From positions 1 through 64,000 of the forward strand of contig NZ_QUEM01000021.1 of the NCBI RefSeq assembly GCF_003477995.1: 64,000 bases of DNA, read 5' to 3'. Shown here piece after piece: positions 35,972 through 45,069 of this stretch; positions within the stretch are counted from its first letter, which is position 1; the number at the start of each line of letters is the position of its first letter. Position numbers and translations under genes: made by a program. Below the pieces are notes generated by a model. That model saw nothing but the letters and a program-made list of their open reading frames with translations, did no database searches and was not told the DNA's origin. This DNA is from Bacteroides sp. OF04-15BH. Its GTDB lineage: Bacteria > Bacteroidota > Bacteroidia > Bacteroidales > Bacteroidaceae.

Positions 35972-36520
35972 ATGAATCAATTTCATCTGACCTTAAACGA
36001 AAACTCACCGGCTATACAATGGGCTAATACACAAGCAGACAAGATAGGGGCAAAAGGGCATGTCGGCACTCATCTGGACTGCTATACAACTGTACCGGAA
36101 CAAAAAGAATATCTTCTTTCCGCCATCGTTCTTGACTGCCGAAGCGGAATGCCTCACTGCAAAGACATACAAGACTTGCCTGCACTGAAAAACAAGGCTC
36201 TCATCCTGCATACCGGAAACTTGGAGAAAAACGAGTATGGCTCTGAAGAATATTTTCAGAAAGATACCTCACTTACAGATGAGGTTTTAAAAGAAATATT
36301 GAATAAAAAACCGGTATTTATTATTCTGGATTCTCATGGAATAGCTGAAAAAGGAGCAAAACATATAGCCTTTGACAAACAATGTGAAGAATGCGGATGT
36401 CACGTTATCGAAAATGCCGATTTCAGCAGTCTAAAAGATGAAACAGAAATAGAACTTCTCATCAGAATAAATATCAGCCATCCATCAACCGGGAAACCCT
36501 GCGAACTTTATCGGAAATAA
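35972..36520 (+). CDS. Cyclase/kynurenine formamidase-like metalloenzyme
   Basis: 182 residues from the ATG at 35972 (an upstream in-frame start at 35924 lies in the promoter). The metal-binding signature HVGTHLDC (HxGTHxD) is at about residues 32-39, and LHTGNLE plus FIILDSHGIAE fit the cyclase superfamily of metal-dependent amide hydrolases. It is shorter than typical members (about 210). More A+T-rich than its neighbours. Substrate unknown. Followed by a weak hairpin. Confidence 0.8.
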   Translation: MNQFHLTLNENSPAIQWANTQADKIGAKGHVGTHLDCYTTVPEQKEYLLSAIVLDCRSGMPHCKDIQDLPALKNKALILHTGNLEKNEYGSEEYFQKDTSLTDEVLKEILNKKPVFIILDSHGIAEKGAKHIAFDKQCEECGCHVIENADFSSLKDETEIELLIRINISHPSTGKPCELYRK

Positions 36521-36545
36521 ATATCATTTTGTCAAAATGATATTT
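36519..36545 (+). terminator. Possible terminator of cyclase gene
   Basis: Perfect 12-bp stem AAATATCATTTT / AAAATGATATTT around GTC, overlapping the stop codon region; A+T-rich and without a long T-run. Confidence 0.45.
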
Positions 36546-36981
36546 CCATTCGGCAAGAAGCCCGTTTTTTACGGGCAAGGAGTGAGCTGAACTGAAAAAT
36601 GAAAATCTCAAAGAAGCATTTGAAACATAATGCGCTATCTCTCAACAAGTAAAGTAAAATCCTTTAGTATTCGCGGGCAATCCATCCGGAAGCAATCTGT
36701 TAAAAAGCAACGGGAAAAGGAGAACTTTTTTACTTCCTTCCGATGGAAAATAAAAAACACCGTGGTGCTTTCTCCGGATTATCGTAATGAATAGGAAAAA
36801 GCACCACGGTGAATAGAAACAGCCGACAAGCCTTTTTCTGCATATCGGCTGCATATATACGGAATAATGTCCAAATTCTGCTGCATATTTATGCGGAACA
36901 TCCGCTATAATCACATTCTAAGAAAAAGCGTTTGTTTGCCAGAATGGCAAAATCCAAACAAAATATAAGCGTTTACACCTT
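36546..36981. other. Gene-poor stretch with hairpins
   Basis: No gene is convincing here. It contains a small hairpin CCCGT/ACGGG near 36561-36576, a 54-codon + strand frame at 36630-36794 with a very basic sequence that I consider chance, and a long hairpin (36758-36811) that can terminate pcrA. About 170 nt separate the pcrA stop from that hairpin, a long 3' untranslated stretch. Confidence 0.6.
36758..36811 (-). terminator. Terminator downstream of pcrA operon
   Basis: Stem of 14 bp (36758-36771 with 36798-36811) with a long loop; on the - strand it is followed by TTTTTTATTTT. It closes the kinase-regulator-AbgT-pcrA transcript. Confidence 0.75.
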
Positions 36982-39309
36982 TTAATCTACCACTTTGAAT
37001 CGGGCGAATTTCAGAAGCAGTTGCTTCGTGCCCATGGAACTGAAAGCCACCGTAGCCTTGAGATTCTCGCCACTGCCTTCGATGGCCTGTATCGTTCCCC
37101 GACCGAAACGCTCGTGCTCGATGGTCTGCCCCACACGCAAGCCTCCCGCATCACCCGACGAAGCAGCAGATGCCGAAGCCGGTGAAACGGCAGATGAAGC
37201 CGACGATACGGATGCAGCTGGAGTAACAGGACGCATGCGGGTGACCGGGCGCAACAGACTGGCCTTAGGCACCACCCGACTGACAGAAGCCAGCGGACGG
37301 GAATCGGTATCGTCTGTTTCCCGACGGTAGCGGGCGCCTCCCCCACTCAATCCTTTCACACAGACGGGATCAATCTCATACAGAAAACGACTGGGGTTGG
37401 AGAACTCCATCTTGCCGTAACGGTAACGGTTGCCGGCATAGGAAAGGAAACAGAGTTCCTCGGCACGCGTCAGAGCCACATAGAACAGGCGGCGCTCTTC
37501 TTCCATCTCGCGGGGGCTCTCCAAAGACAAGGCAGAGGGGAAAAGATTCTCTTCCAGTCCCACGACAAACACCACACGAAACTCCAGTCCCTTGGCGGCA
37601 TGAACCGTCATCAGCGTAATCTTGTCATCGCCTTCTTCATCGTCCTCTTCCGTGTCGCTCATCAAAGAAACTTCCTGTAAAAAGTCGGCTAACAGATAGT
37701 TTGACGAGCCTTCTTCCAAGCGTTGCTCCACAAAAGCCTGCATACCGTTGAGCAACTCTTCCACATTTTCGCGGCGGGCCAGGTCTTCAGGGTCCATAGA
37801 GCGTGTCAGTTCGCGGGCAATACCGCTCTCCTTAATCATGCTTTCGGCCAGCACATAAGCGTTTTCCCGCTTCACTCGTTCCTGATAGCTTTCAATAAAG
37901 CCCCGGAAAGCCAGCAGTTTGCCGGCCGTACCCTTGGTCAGTGAAGGCAGGTAATCGGACAGGTTGCAAAGCACTTCCCACAGGCTCACTTCAGCCTCAC
38001 GGGCTGCACGGCGCACTTTCTCCAGAGTGGTCTGCCCGATACCGCGCGCCGGGTAGTTGATGATGCGCTTCATGGCTTCCTCATCATCGGGATTGACCAG
38101 CACCCGGAAATAGGCGATGATGTCCTTGATTTCCTTGCGCTGATAGAACGACAGACCGCCATAGATGCGGTATGGCATTCCATTCTTGCGGAAAGCCTCC
38201 TCAAAGATACGGCTCTGCGCGTTGGTACGATAGAGAATGGCAAAATCGGAATAGTTCATCTCACGGCTGCGCACCAGCTGACTGATACGGGCGGCTACCA
38301 GCTCGCCTTCTTCCAGATCGCTGTAGGCACTGATCACCTGCACGGGCTCGCCGTGTTCATTCATGCTGTACACATCCTTCGCTATCTGACGACGGTTGTG
38401 CTTGATCAGACTGTTGGCGGCATTGACAATCACCTGAGTGGAACGATAGTTCTGCTCCAGTTTGAAGATACGTGCCTGCTCGTATTGCTTCGTAAAGCCC
38501 AGAATGTTCTCAATCTCCGCCCCACGGAAACTGTAGATACTCTGTGCGTCATCGCCCACCACACAGATATGCTGATGTCCTCCGGCCAATTGCCAGATGA
38601 TGGCATGCTGGGCGTAGTTCGTATCCTGATACTCGTCTACAAGCAGATAAGCAAAACGGTTGCGGTATCGCTCGCAGATATCGGGATGGTCGCGGAACAG
38701 AAGATAGGTATACAACAGCAGGTCATCAAAGTCCATCACGTTCGACTGGCGGCAGCGGTCGCAATACTCCTGATAAACCTCTGCCACCCGAGGCATGTTC
38801 ATCGCCGCATCGGCCCGCAGACATTGCGTAGAACGGACATAGTCTTCGGGGCGCACCAAACGGTTCTTGGCACGCGAAATCACGGCCAGCACCGACGAGG
38901 GCTTGTATTGTTTCTCATCCAGCGCCTTGTCCTTCAGAATATTCTTAATGAGGGATTTGCTGTCGCTGGTGTCGTAAATGGTAAACGAGGGCTTGAAGCC
39001 TATAGCCTCGGCCTCGGTTCGCAGAATACGGTAGAACACGGAATGGAAAGTGCCCATCCACAGACGGGCGGCCAGTTCGGGTTCTACCAGGGTGGCAATA
39101 CGCTCGCGCATCTCACGGGCGGCCTTGTTGGTAAAGGTCAGCGCCAGAATGGAACTGGGATGCCAGCCCTGCTGCAGCAGATAGGCTATCTTGCAGGTCA
39201 GCACACGCGTCTTGCCCGATCCGGCTCCGGCAATCACCAGACTCGGACCGTCGATATAGGTTACAGCCTCTCGCTGGCTGCTGTTCAAGTCGTTCAAAAA
39301 ATTGGTCAT
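36982..39309 (-). CDS. pcrA: UvrD/PcrA-family DNA helicase
   Basis: 775 residues. All superfamily 1A motifs are visible: Q-motif LNSSQREAV, Walker A GAGSGKT (28-34), DFDDLLLY, DEYQDT, GDDAQSIYSFRGA, QNYRST, LMTVHAAKGLEF and VALTRAEE. A low-complexity Ala/Ser/Pro linker (about residues 690-725) leads to a C-terminal tudor-like module with GQTIEHERFGRGTI, as in PcrA. 3'-5' helicase in repair and clearing of replication/transcription blocks. It is 7 nt downstream of the AbgT-like gene and so probably read in the same message as the sensor kinase and regulator. Confidence 0.94.
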   Translation of the reverse strand: MTNFLNDLNSSQREAVTYIDGPSLVIAGAGSGKTRVLTCKIAYLLQQGWHPSSILALTFTNKAAREMRERIATLVEPELAARLWMGTFHSVFYRILRTEAEAIGFKPSFTIYDTSDSKSLIKNILKDKALDEKQYKPSSVLAVISRAKNRLVRPEDYVRSTQCLRADAAMNMPRVAEVYQEYCDRCRQSNVMDFDDLLLYTYLLFRDHPDICERYRNRFAYLLVDEYQDTNYAQHAIIWQLAGGHQHICVVGDDAQSIYSFRGAEIENILGFTKQYEQARIFKLEQNYRSTQVIVNAANSLIKHNRRQIAKDVYSMNEHGEPVQVISAYSDLEEGELVAARISQLVRSREMNYSDFAILYRTNAQSRIFEEAFRKNGMPYRIYGGLSFYQRKEIKDIIAYFRVLVNPDDEEAMKRIINYPARGIGQTTLEKVRRAAREAEVSLWEVLCNLSDYLPSLTKGTAGKLLAFRGFIESYQERVKRENAYVLAESMIKESGIARELTRSMDPEDLARRENVEELLNGMQAFVEQRLEEGSSNYLLADFLQEVSLMSDTEEDDEEGDDKITLMTVHAAKGLEFRVVFVVGLEENLFPSALSLESPREMEEERRLFYVALTRAEELCFLSYAGNRYRYGKMEFSNPSRFLYEIDPVCVKGLSGGGARYRRETDDTDSRPLASVSRVVPKASLLRPVTRMRPVTPAASVSSASSAVSPASASAASSGDAGGLRVGQTIEHERFGRGTIQAIEGSGENLKATVAFSSMGTKQLLLKFARFKVVD

Positions 39310-39316
39310 CTTGATT

Positions 39317-39931
39317 CTAAAGGTTTGGAAAGATATACATCAGACAGGCATAGGACTGTGCTCCCAGCAGGTACACCAGAATCCAGCCTGCATATTCGCC
39401 CAAGCCGCAATAAATGGACTGCACCACTTCGTGAAAGGTGCGCAGGGTATTGCCGATTACACCATAGGTTACGGACACCAGCACCAGAGCCACCATACAG
39501 GTAGGCACCAGTCCCACACTGAAAGGGGACGGAAATACCCGGCCGGTGACACTCACCAGAATGCCCTGCGGAAAGAGCACCAGCACAAGCAGCAGAAGCA
39601 CAAACAGCAGGGTGAGCAGCAAGGCAAACCACAAGGCACGCCGCTGCCGGAAGGAAAGAGGCACGCCGCGCATGCCTATGCAAAGGCGCAACAGAGCTTT
39701 GTCCAGCCCCGAACGCTTGAAGGCTCCCCAGCTCAGGAAAAAGCCGATGAGATAGATCAACGGCTCGTGCAAGACATTCGACACGGCGTTCAGGAAAGAC
39801 CACCGAAGTCCCTCGGACGAAAGAATGTTGTTCACCGGATAGCCGGCCGAAGAAAGGACCAAAGAGGAAATGACCAGCAGGATATGCAACAACACTTCGA
39901 CCAGCAGGACAAAATTGGCGACTTTATTCAT
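39317..39931 (-). CDS. Short AbgT-like membrane protein
   Basis: 204 residues; start ATG at 39931 (or 39934), inside the end of the response regulator gene. About five membrane helices. The segment NILSSEGLRWSFLNAV followed by a helix ending in KRSGLD resembles the N-terminal part of AbgT-family (p-aminobenzoyl-glutamate) transporters, where NLLSxEGLR and AExSGL occur. It is far shorter than AbgT (about 500 residues), yet the frame is intact, so this may be a small relative or regulator rather than a broken transporter. Coupled by overlap to the regulator and 7 nt before pcrA. Confidence 0.6.
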   Translation of the reverse strand: MNKVANFVLLVEVLLHILLVISSLVLSSAGYPVNNILSSEGLRWSFLNAVSNVLHEPLIYLIGFFLSWGAFKRSGLDKALLRLCIGMRGVPLSFRQRRALWFALLLTLLFVLLLLVLVLFPQGILVSVTGRVFPSPFSVGLVPTCMVALVLVSVTYGVIGNTLRTFHEVVQSIYCGLGEYAGWILVYLLGAQSYACLMYIFPNL

Positions 39932-40646
39932 CATCAGCTTCGAGTTTATCCAGATCGAGAATACCCAGTTCCAAAGCACGGACCACCAGGCGAGTGGCAT
40001 TCACTCCCATGCGGTCGCCCGACGGGAACAGACGGTTGATAAGATCGTTCTGACGCTTCTCCAGACTCTTCACTCCGAAAGGCATTCCCTTCAGATTGGT
40101 AATGGCCTCCTTGGTGTAGCCCAGCGCCAAGTGACGCAGGAAGCGCTCGTCGTATTCATCAATATCATAGTCAATCACCGCATCCTGGCGCTTGTTGTCG
40201 TTCAGAACGGCCTGACGGAAACGCTCCACAATCTTCTCCAGAATGGGTTGGTTGAATACATACCGGCGGCCGTCCATCACCTGACGCACATCATTCTTCG
40301 TAAGCAGCTCACCGCTTTTGAGAATAATGCCGTCGGTACCGGCAGCCAAAGCGTCAATCCACAGGCGCTCGTTAAGCACCTCGCCCGTAAAGATCAGAAT
40401 ATGTAAATCGGGATATTTCCGGCGCACCTGCCGGCAGATGTCCACTCCGATGGTGGTAGACCCGCCCAATCCCAGGTCAAGCAACAGCAAATCGGGTACC
40501 TGCTTTTCTATGAGTGTCCAGAAATCGGCCTCGTTCATGGCCGTACCCACCACTTCCGCCTCAGGGATCTCGGTCCGGAAGATTTCTTCCGTTCCCTTCA
40601 GCTCTAATTTTACATCCTCAACAATAATTACTTTAAAAGGTTTCAT
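39924..40646 (-). CDS. NarL/LuxR-like response regulator
   Basis: 240 residues. Receiver domain with acidic pocket Glu10-Asp11, phosphoacceptor Asp57 in LLLLDLGL, Thr in IFTGE and Lys in GIILKSGE. The output domain (about 165-230) has a LuxR-like helix-turn-helix, LALGYTKEAITNLKGM. It lies 6 nt after the 1404-residue sensor kinase, its obvious partner, and overlaps the start of the membrane protein gene. Confidence 0.9.
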   Translation of the reverse strand: MKPFKVIIVEDVKLELKGTEEIFRTEIPEAEVVGTAMNEADFWTLIEKQVPDLLLLDLGLGGSTTIGVDICRQVRRKYPDLHILIFTGEVLNERLWIDALAAGTDGIILKSGELLTKNDVRQVMDGRRYVFNQPILEKIVERFRQAVLNDNKRQDAVIDYDIDEYDERFLRHLALGYTKEAITNLKGMPFGVKSLEKRQNDLINRLFPSGDRMGVNATRLVVRALELGILDLDKLEADDE

Positions 40647-40652
40647 GCTTCT

Positions 40653-43600
40653 TTAATTCTTTTTGGGTATCGTAAACCAGATGCGGGCACCGTCGGTAGT
40701 CTTTTCTGCATTGATACGGCATCCGCAGAAGTTCATATAGGTATCATGCTCCCGAATGATCTGCTTGCAGATGAGGTATGGTATTCCTCCTCCTTCGGGC
40801 ATAAACAGTTCTTCCAGTTCTTCCTGCGTGTAGATATCGCGCGGATCTTCCAGACTGAAGCGCGCAAAGTCACCTTCTGACTGAAGGATCAGCAGGAACA
40901 CCGTTCCCGGCAACTGCTCCTTGCGGTCCAAAGCCGCGCGGAACAGATTCTCCAGCAAAAAGAGCAGCATCTCTTCGTCACCGCGAATCTCACAGGGATC
41001 GTCCAGTATCTCCATCCGGGCATCAATACGGCGCTTGGCACACATCTTGGTAAACAGCTGGGCTGCCTGAGTCAGCAACTCGGAGGCTTTGAAATCCCGA
41101 CGCCGGAATATAATGGCGTTGAGCTGCCGCTTGGCCTGCTGGAACAGTGTGGTATAAATAGAACGGTAAAATACGATCAGCTCATCCAGATTGGCCGCCA
41201 TAGCCTGTCTTTCCGCCGGATCATCGGTGGTCTGCAACTTCTGCAACACCTGCCGGATACGGCTCGGATAGTACATGGACTCATGCTTGATGGAAGAAAG
41301 ACAATTGTCCAATATCTGATTCTGCACATAAAGTGCATCTTCTTCATAACGCACGCGGTCGCGCTCATCGCGGGCCATCTCAATATTCTCATATTCCCGA
41401 CTCACCAGAATGACTTTCTGATAGAGGATGATGGAGAAACAACGGATGATAAAGTTATCGAGCAGCATGTCCGAATCCTGCAAACTGGTCTTGTCGACGT
41501 TGAGCAGCACGGAACCGATTGCCTTGTAGCTTCCTTCATCGGGACGGACATAAAGCGGATAGGCACAGAGTCCCGATACCCGCTCCAAAGGCTCCAGCGT
41601 GTGCACCACGCGCTCCATCAGCTCATCAACCAGAAAGACGTCGGGCACCTCACCGCTGGTGATCCGTATCAGTTCCGACTGGTCATCGCGCAAAAGCAGC
41701 AGACGCACGCCCCGCACCTGATGAATCTCATTGAAACCATGCCACAGCAAATCGAGCATCTCCTGCATCTTTTCGGGCATCTCCTCCTGATGCACATCCT
41801 GGAAACGGTCGAAGAGGGCTTTGTTTACTTCCGTTATCTGCTGCATGTTCAGCTGGAAGGCTATACGCTTGCGGAAGTAAAGGATATAGAACCCGACCAT
41901 AGCCACAAACGATGCAAAGATCAAAAGCACAATGCTGGTCTTGATGTTGTTCTGCGACACTTCCAACATAGAGCAGTACTCTGCCAGAGAGGTGTCCTGA
42001 CCCAGAATTTTATACAACTGGGTGTATACCCGGTTATTATAGTAATAACGTGCCCAGTCGTGAAGATTCATGGCAGCAATGGCGGTTTCGTTTCTTAACC
42101 CCAGAAGCAGGGCATAATCCATAGGTATACGCTGCTGGCACCACTTCACTTCCAACGGTACGGAAATGAACTCAGGTTTATAGGAGTAAAGCCTTTCCTT
42201 GCTTTTCGGATAGCGGCGCTTATAGAAGCGGTTGATACAGGCAAAAGCCGAATCCGAAAAGAGCATGGCCTTTTCATAAGCATGTTCGTTGTTGGCAAAA
42301 TACAGCGAATCGGCCCAGGCTGTAGCCTTCTGAATTTCGGGGTCGATACACACCGAAAGGTTCTGGGTGCCCCGGGCTCCCTGCCGTTCGTTGGCCACCG
42401 CCGTAGATGCGGCACGTATCGTTCCCAGCGGCAGAAGCAGCAGGAGCAACAGGAAGGCCCGCTTGATTCCCTTCGGAAGACGGAAATAGAAACGGCTTCC
42501 ATGCCCCAGTTCACTTTCAATCTGGAACAGACAAACCTGGAATATCGGGTTGGTTTTCCGGTATTTCTCAATGATTCCCTTGCAGTTCATCAAGCCAAAG
42601 CCATGCCCCTTGCGGCTGTCCTGATGATTGTTTCCGATACGGCTGCTGTCGTAGACCTTATTCTCCAGAATCGTCTTCACGTCTTCGGCCGACATACCTT
42701 CACCCGTATCGCGCACGGCAATCTCTACATATTGGTCTCCCTCACCCACCTCAACGGAGACCTTTCCGCCTCGGTCGGTAAACTTACGCGCATTATCCAT
42801 CAGTGTATTCATCATAAACAGCGTCAGCGCCTTGTCGGCTTTCACCCAAAGTTCTGTATCCGCCACTTGCAGTTCCACTCCTTTTCGCTGGAAGGTGTAC
42901 TGGTTCTTCTTCAGCACCTGCAACAAATCCTGCAAGGCGAAATTCTCAATATGCAGGCTCAGTTCGCCGCGGCTCATGATAATCCACTGCGCCAGAATCT
43001 CGTTGTAGAGATTAATCCGGTCTGTAAGTTCCACGGCATACTCCAGTCTCTTGGAACCGGAATCTCCTTCCTTACGGTATTTCTGGATTTCATTGAGCAG
43101 GCGGTCTATCAAAGGAAATACAGAATAGATCAGATTCACCTTGGCGCGCTTGCTGATATTCTTACGCTTGTTTTGCGCAATACGGTGCTCCAACATAAAC
43201 TGTTCGTCGCGAATCAGCTGAAACTCCTCATCCAGATTCTTCAGTTTGTCCAAAACATTCTGGGCCCAAAGCGAAAAGGCATGAAACACCTGCTGCACGA
43301 TTTTGTCTTCAAACTTATTCCACTTTGATCCTTCCACTAGTTCCTGACGCACAGCCTCGGGGTTGGCAAAGGAATCGCAAAAGTCCAAAGTATGGCGCAA
43401 GGCCTCGGTCTGCCGGCGCGAACGCAGAGTCCACAATCGGAAAAAGACGAAAAAGGCCACCAGGAAAATAGGAACAAACAGCAGGACGAACATGAGCAGA
43501 GCGTTCAGCGAACGGGTCTGCCCCTCCAGTTCCTTGTACTTGCTCTCCATTTCGCGGTCCTGACGAATCACTTCGAGAATGTCCAGATAGGTATTCCGGT

Positions 43601-44867
43601 TATAGGCCACCGCCTCGCTATTGCCGAGCACGGTATAAAGCACACTGAGGTGTTCGCGCTCCTTGGCAATCCACTCGGGCACGGTATACTTGTCTTCGTC
43701 CAACAGCCAGCGCTGGTCCTCGGGACTGGTAGTACCCGGTGTATACATCTGCAAAGGCGAAATGTGCAACTGCTCGAAATAGGGCTGGTGATACTTGTTG
43801 ATCTGGTCCATCGCCGCATGCAGACATTCTTCGGCCTGCTCATAGTTTTTGTTGGCGATATAGAAGAAGCCCAAAGTCTGATATACGGTAACGACCATAT
43901 ACTGATAGCCGTAATCGCGGAAAGAATTCAGAGCCTTTTCGGCCAGAAGTATGGCCAGTCGGCCGTCATCGCTGTCGGCCGGATCATACCACCCCATGAA
44001 CTGGGTATAGAGGTAATCGTACCATCCGGGACGCTCTTCGCGCAAAATTTTACGGTAGTATGTGTTGATGAAGATTAAAGACATGGACCAGCTGGCATAG
44101 GCCTCCAGATAAGTGTATCCGTAATAGCGTGAAGTGGCAAAAGCCTTGAAGAGCACGTCAAACTTACGCAAAAGGATTTCCCGGCTTTCCACTCCCAGAT
44201 TGGAACCGGTATACCCCACCAGATACATGTAACGCAGGTGCAAAGGCACATCATCTTCAATATCTTCTTCGCGGATTTTGGCCAGTTCTTCCGAAGCCTG
44301 GCTCATCAGTTCCATATTATAATAGTAATAAGCGGCAGAAAGATGATAACCGACGATGGTATGTGTGGCCTGCGTGCGTTCTGATTCACTCAGATCGTCA
44401 AACTCTTCATTGATACGGTTAATCCGGTCCAAAGCACGGTTGCGGTAGGTATAAAACATCTGGTTACGCGAGGTGCGCTGGCAAACCCGCATCATCAGTA
44501 CATCGGCATCCAGAAGCTCTATCTGATTGCTGCAATGCGCATATATCTGCAAAACCAAACTTTCCACCTCCGTAAAATTCATGCGGAAATAATAAACGTA
44601 AGCCTGGTTCAGCAAAGCCCGCGTCAGTCCATAGCCGCAGGCAAGAGCCTGTTGCTCGGCCTGTCGGGCATAATGAAAGGAAGAATCCAGATTCTTATAG
44701 CGCCAGAGATAAGCCTGATGATTCAGGGTATCCACTTCTCTGCGGTCGGCCTCGGCCGAACTGCTTTGACACGATATGCCCACAAAAAGGACACAGAAAA
44801 AGGAGACAAAGACCAAAGCCTTTGTCCACCACGACAGATATGTGTGCTGACAATCCCCCATACGCAC
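40653..44867 (-). CDS. Giant DUF5112/DUF5113-type sensor kinase with two ATPase modules
   Basis: 1404 residues. A signal/lipoprotein-like N-terminus (FVGISC) leads to a helical TPR-like periplasmic region (about 40-440), a membrane helix (about 455-478), a dimerisation region, and a HATPase_c domain with NTLMDNARKFT, DTGEGM and GHGFGLMNCKG (about 680-800). Then a second hydrophobic, signal-like segment (AFLLLLLLLPLG), a short periplasmic part, another helix (about 960-980), a coiled coil, and a second ATPase-like end with LLENLFRAAL and GIPYLICKQII. No standard H-box is visible. Architecture matches what I know of DUF5112/DUF5113 proteins. First gene of an operon with its regulator, an AbgT-like protein and pcrA. 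Confidence 0.82.
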   Translation of the reverse strand: MRMGDCQHTYLSWWTKALVFVSFFCVLFVGISCQSSSAEADRREVDTLNHQAYLWRYKNLDSSFHYARQAEQQALACGYGLTRALLNQAYVYYFRMNFTEVESLVLQIYAHCSNQIELLDADVLMMRVCQRTSRNQMFYTYRNRALDRINRINEEFDDLSESERTQATHTIVGYHLSAAYYYYNMELMSQASEELAKIREEDIEDDVPLHLRYMYLVGYTGSNLGVESREILLRKFDVLFKAFATSRYYGYTYLEAYASWSMSLIFINTYYRKILREERPGWYDYLYTQFMGWYDPADSDDGRLAILLAEKALNSFRDYGYQYMVVTVYQTLGFFYIANKNYEQAEECLHAAMDQINKYHQPYFEQLHISPLQMYTPGTTSPEDQRWLLDEDKYTVPEWIAKEREHLSVLYTVLGNSEAVAYNRNTYLDILEVIRQDREMESKYKELEGQTRSLNALLMFVLLFVPIFLVAFFVFFRLWTLRSRRQTEALRHTLDFCDSFANPEAVRQELVEGSKWNKFEDKIVQQVFHAFSLWAQNVLDKLKNLDEEFQLIRDEQFMLEHRIAQNKRKNISKRAKVNLIYSVFPLIDRLLNEIQKYRKEGDSGSKRLEYAVELTDRINLYNEILAQWIIMSRGELSLHIENFALQDLLQVLKKNQYTFQRKGVELQVADTELWVKADKALTLFMMNTLMDNARKFTDRGGKVSVEVGEGDQYVEIAVRDTGEGMSAEDVKTILENKVYDSSRIGNNHQDSRKGHGFGLMNCKGIIEKYRKTNPIFQVCLFQIESELGHGSRFYFRLPKGIKRAFLLLLLLLPLGTIRAASTAVANERQGARGTQNLSVCIDPEIQKATAWADSLYFANNEHAYEKAMLFSDSAFACINRFYKRRYPKSKERLYSYKPEFISVPLEVKWCQQRIPMDYALLLGLRNETAIAAMNLHDWARYYYNNRVYTQLYKILGQDTSLAEYCSMLEVSQNNIKTSIVLLIFASFVAMVGFYILYFRKRIAFQLNMQQITEVNKALFDRFQDVHQEEMPEKMQEMLDLLWHGFNEIHQVRGVRLLLLRDDQSELIRITSGEVPDVFLVDELMERVVHTLEPLERVSGLCAYPLYVRPDEGSYKAIGSVLLNVDKTSLQDSDMLLDNFIIRCFSIILYQKVILVSREYENIEMARDERDRVRYEEDALYVQNQILDNCLSSIKHESMYYPSRIRQVLQKLQTTDDPAERQAMAANLDELIVFYRSIYTTLFQQAKRQLNAIIFRRRDFKASELLTQAAQLFTKMCAKRRIDARMEILDDPCEIRGDEEMLLFLLENLFRAALDRKEQLPGTVFLLILQSEGDFARFSLEDPRDIYTQEELEELFMPEGGGIPYLICKQIIREHDTYMNFCGCRINAEKTTDGARIWFTIPKKN

Positions 44868-45069
44868 ACAAAATTACAGTTTTTTTATCAATTATCACAC
44901 AAAGAAGAGCATAATAAACAGCAAGAAGCGCGCAAATATCAGTCAACCAAAATCATACAGATTTGAGGTAAAGTGCAAAATATATAAAAGAAAGAGGGTT
45001 TTTATGATAAAAAAGTTGTATTTTCGCAAAAGATTTTTTTCAAGATAACATTTTTGCCGTTTTTTCAGA

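Noticed and set aside
36630..36794. 54-residue basic ORF on the + strand
   Set aside because: It overlaps the pcrA terminator hairpin, has no promoter match and no recognisable pattern.
36642..36914. 90-residue ORF on the - strand
   Set aside because: It runs through the hairpin 36758-36811 and has no protein-like features.
38353..39504. 383-codon ORF on the + strand
   Set aside because: Antisense to pcrA, whose helicase motifs are all intact.
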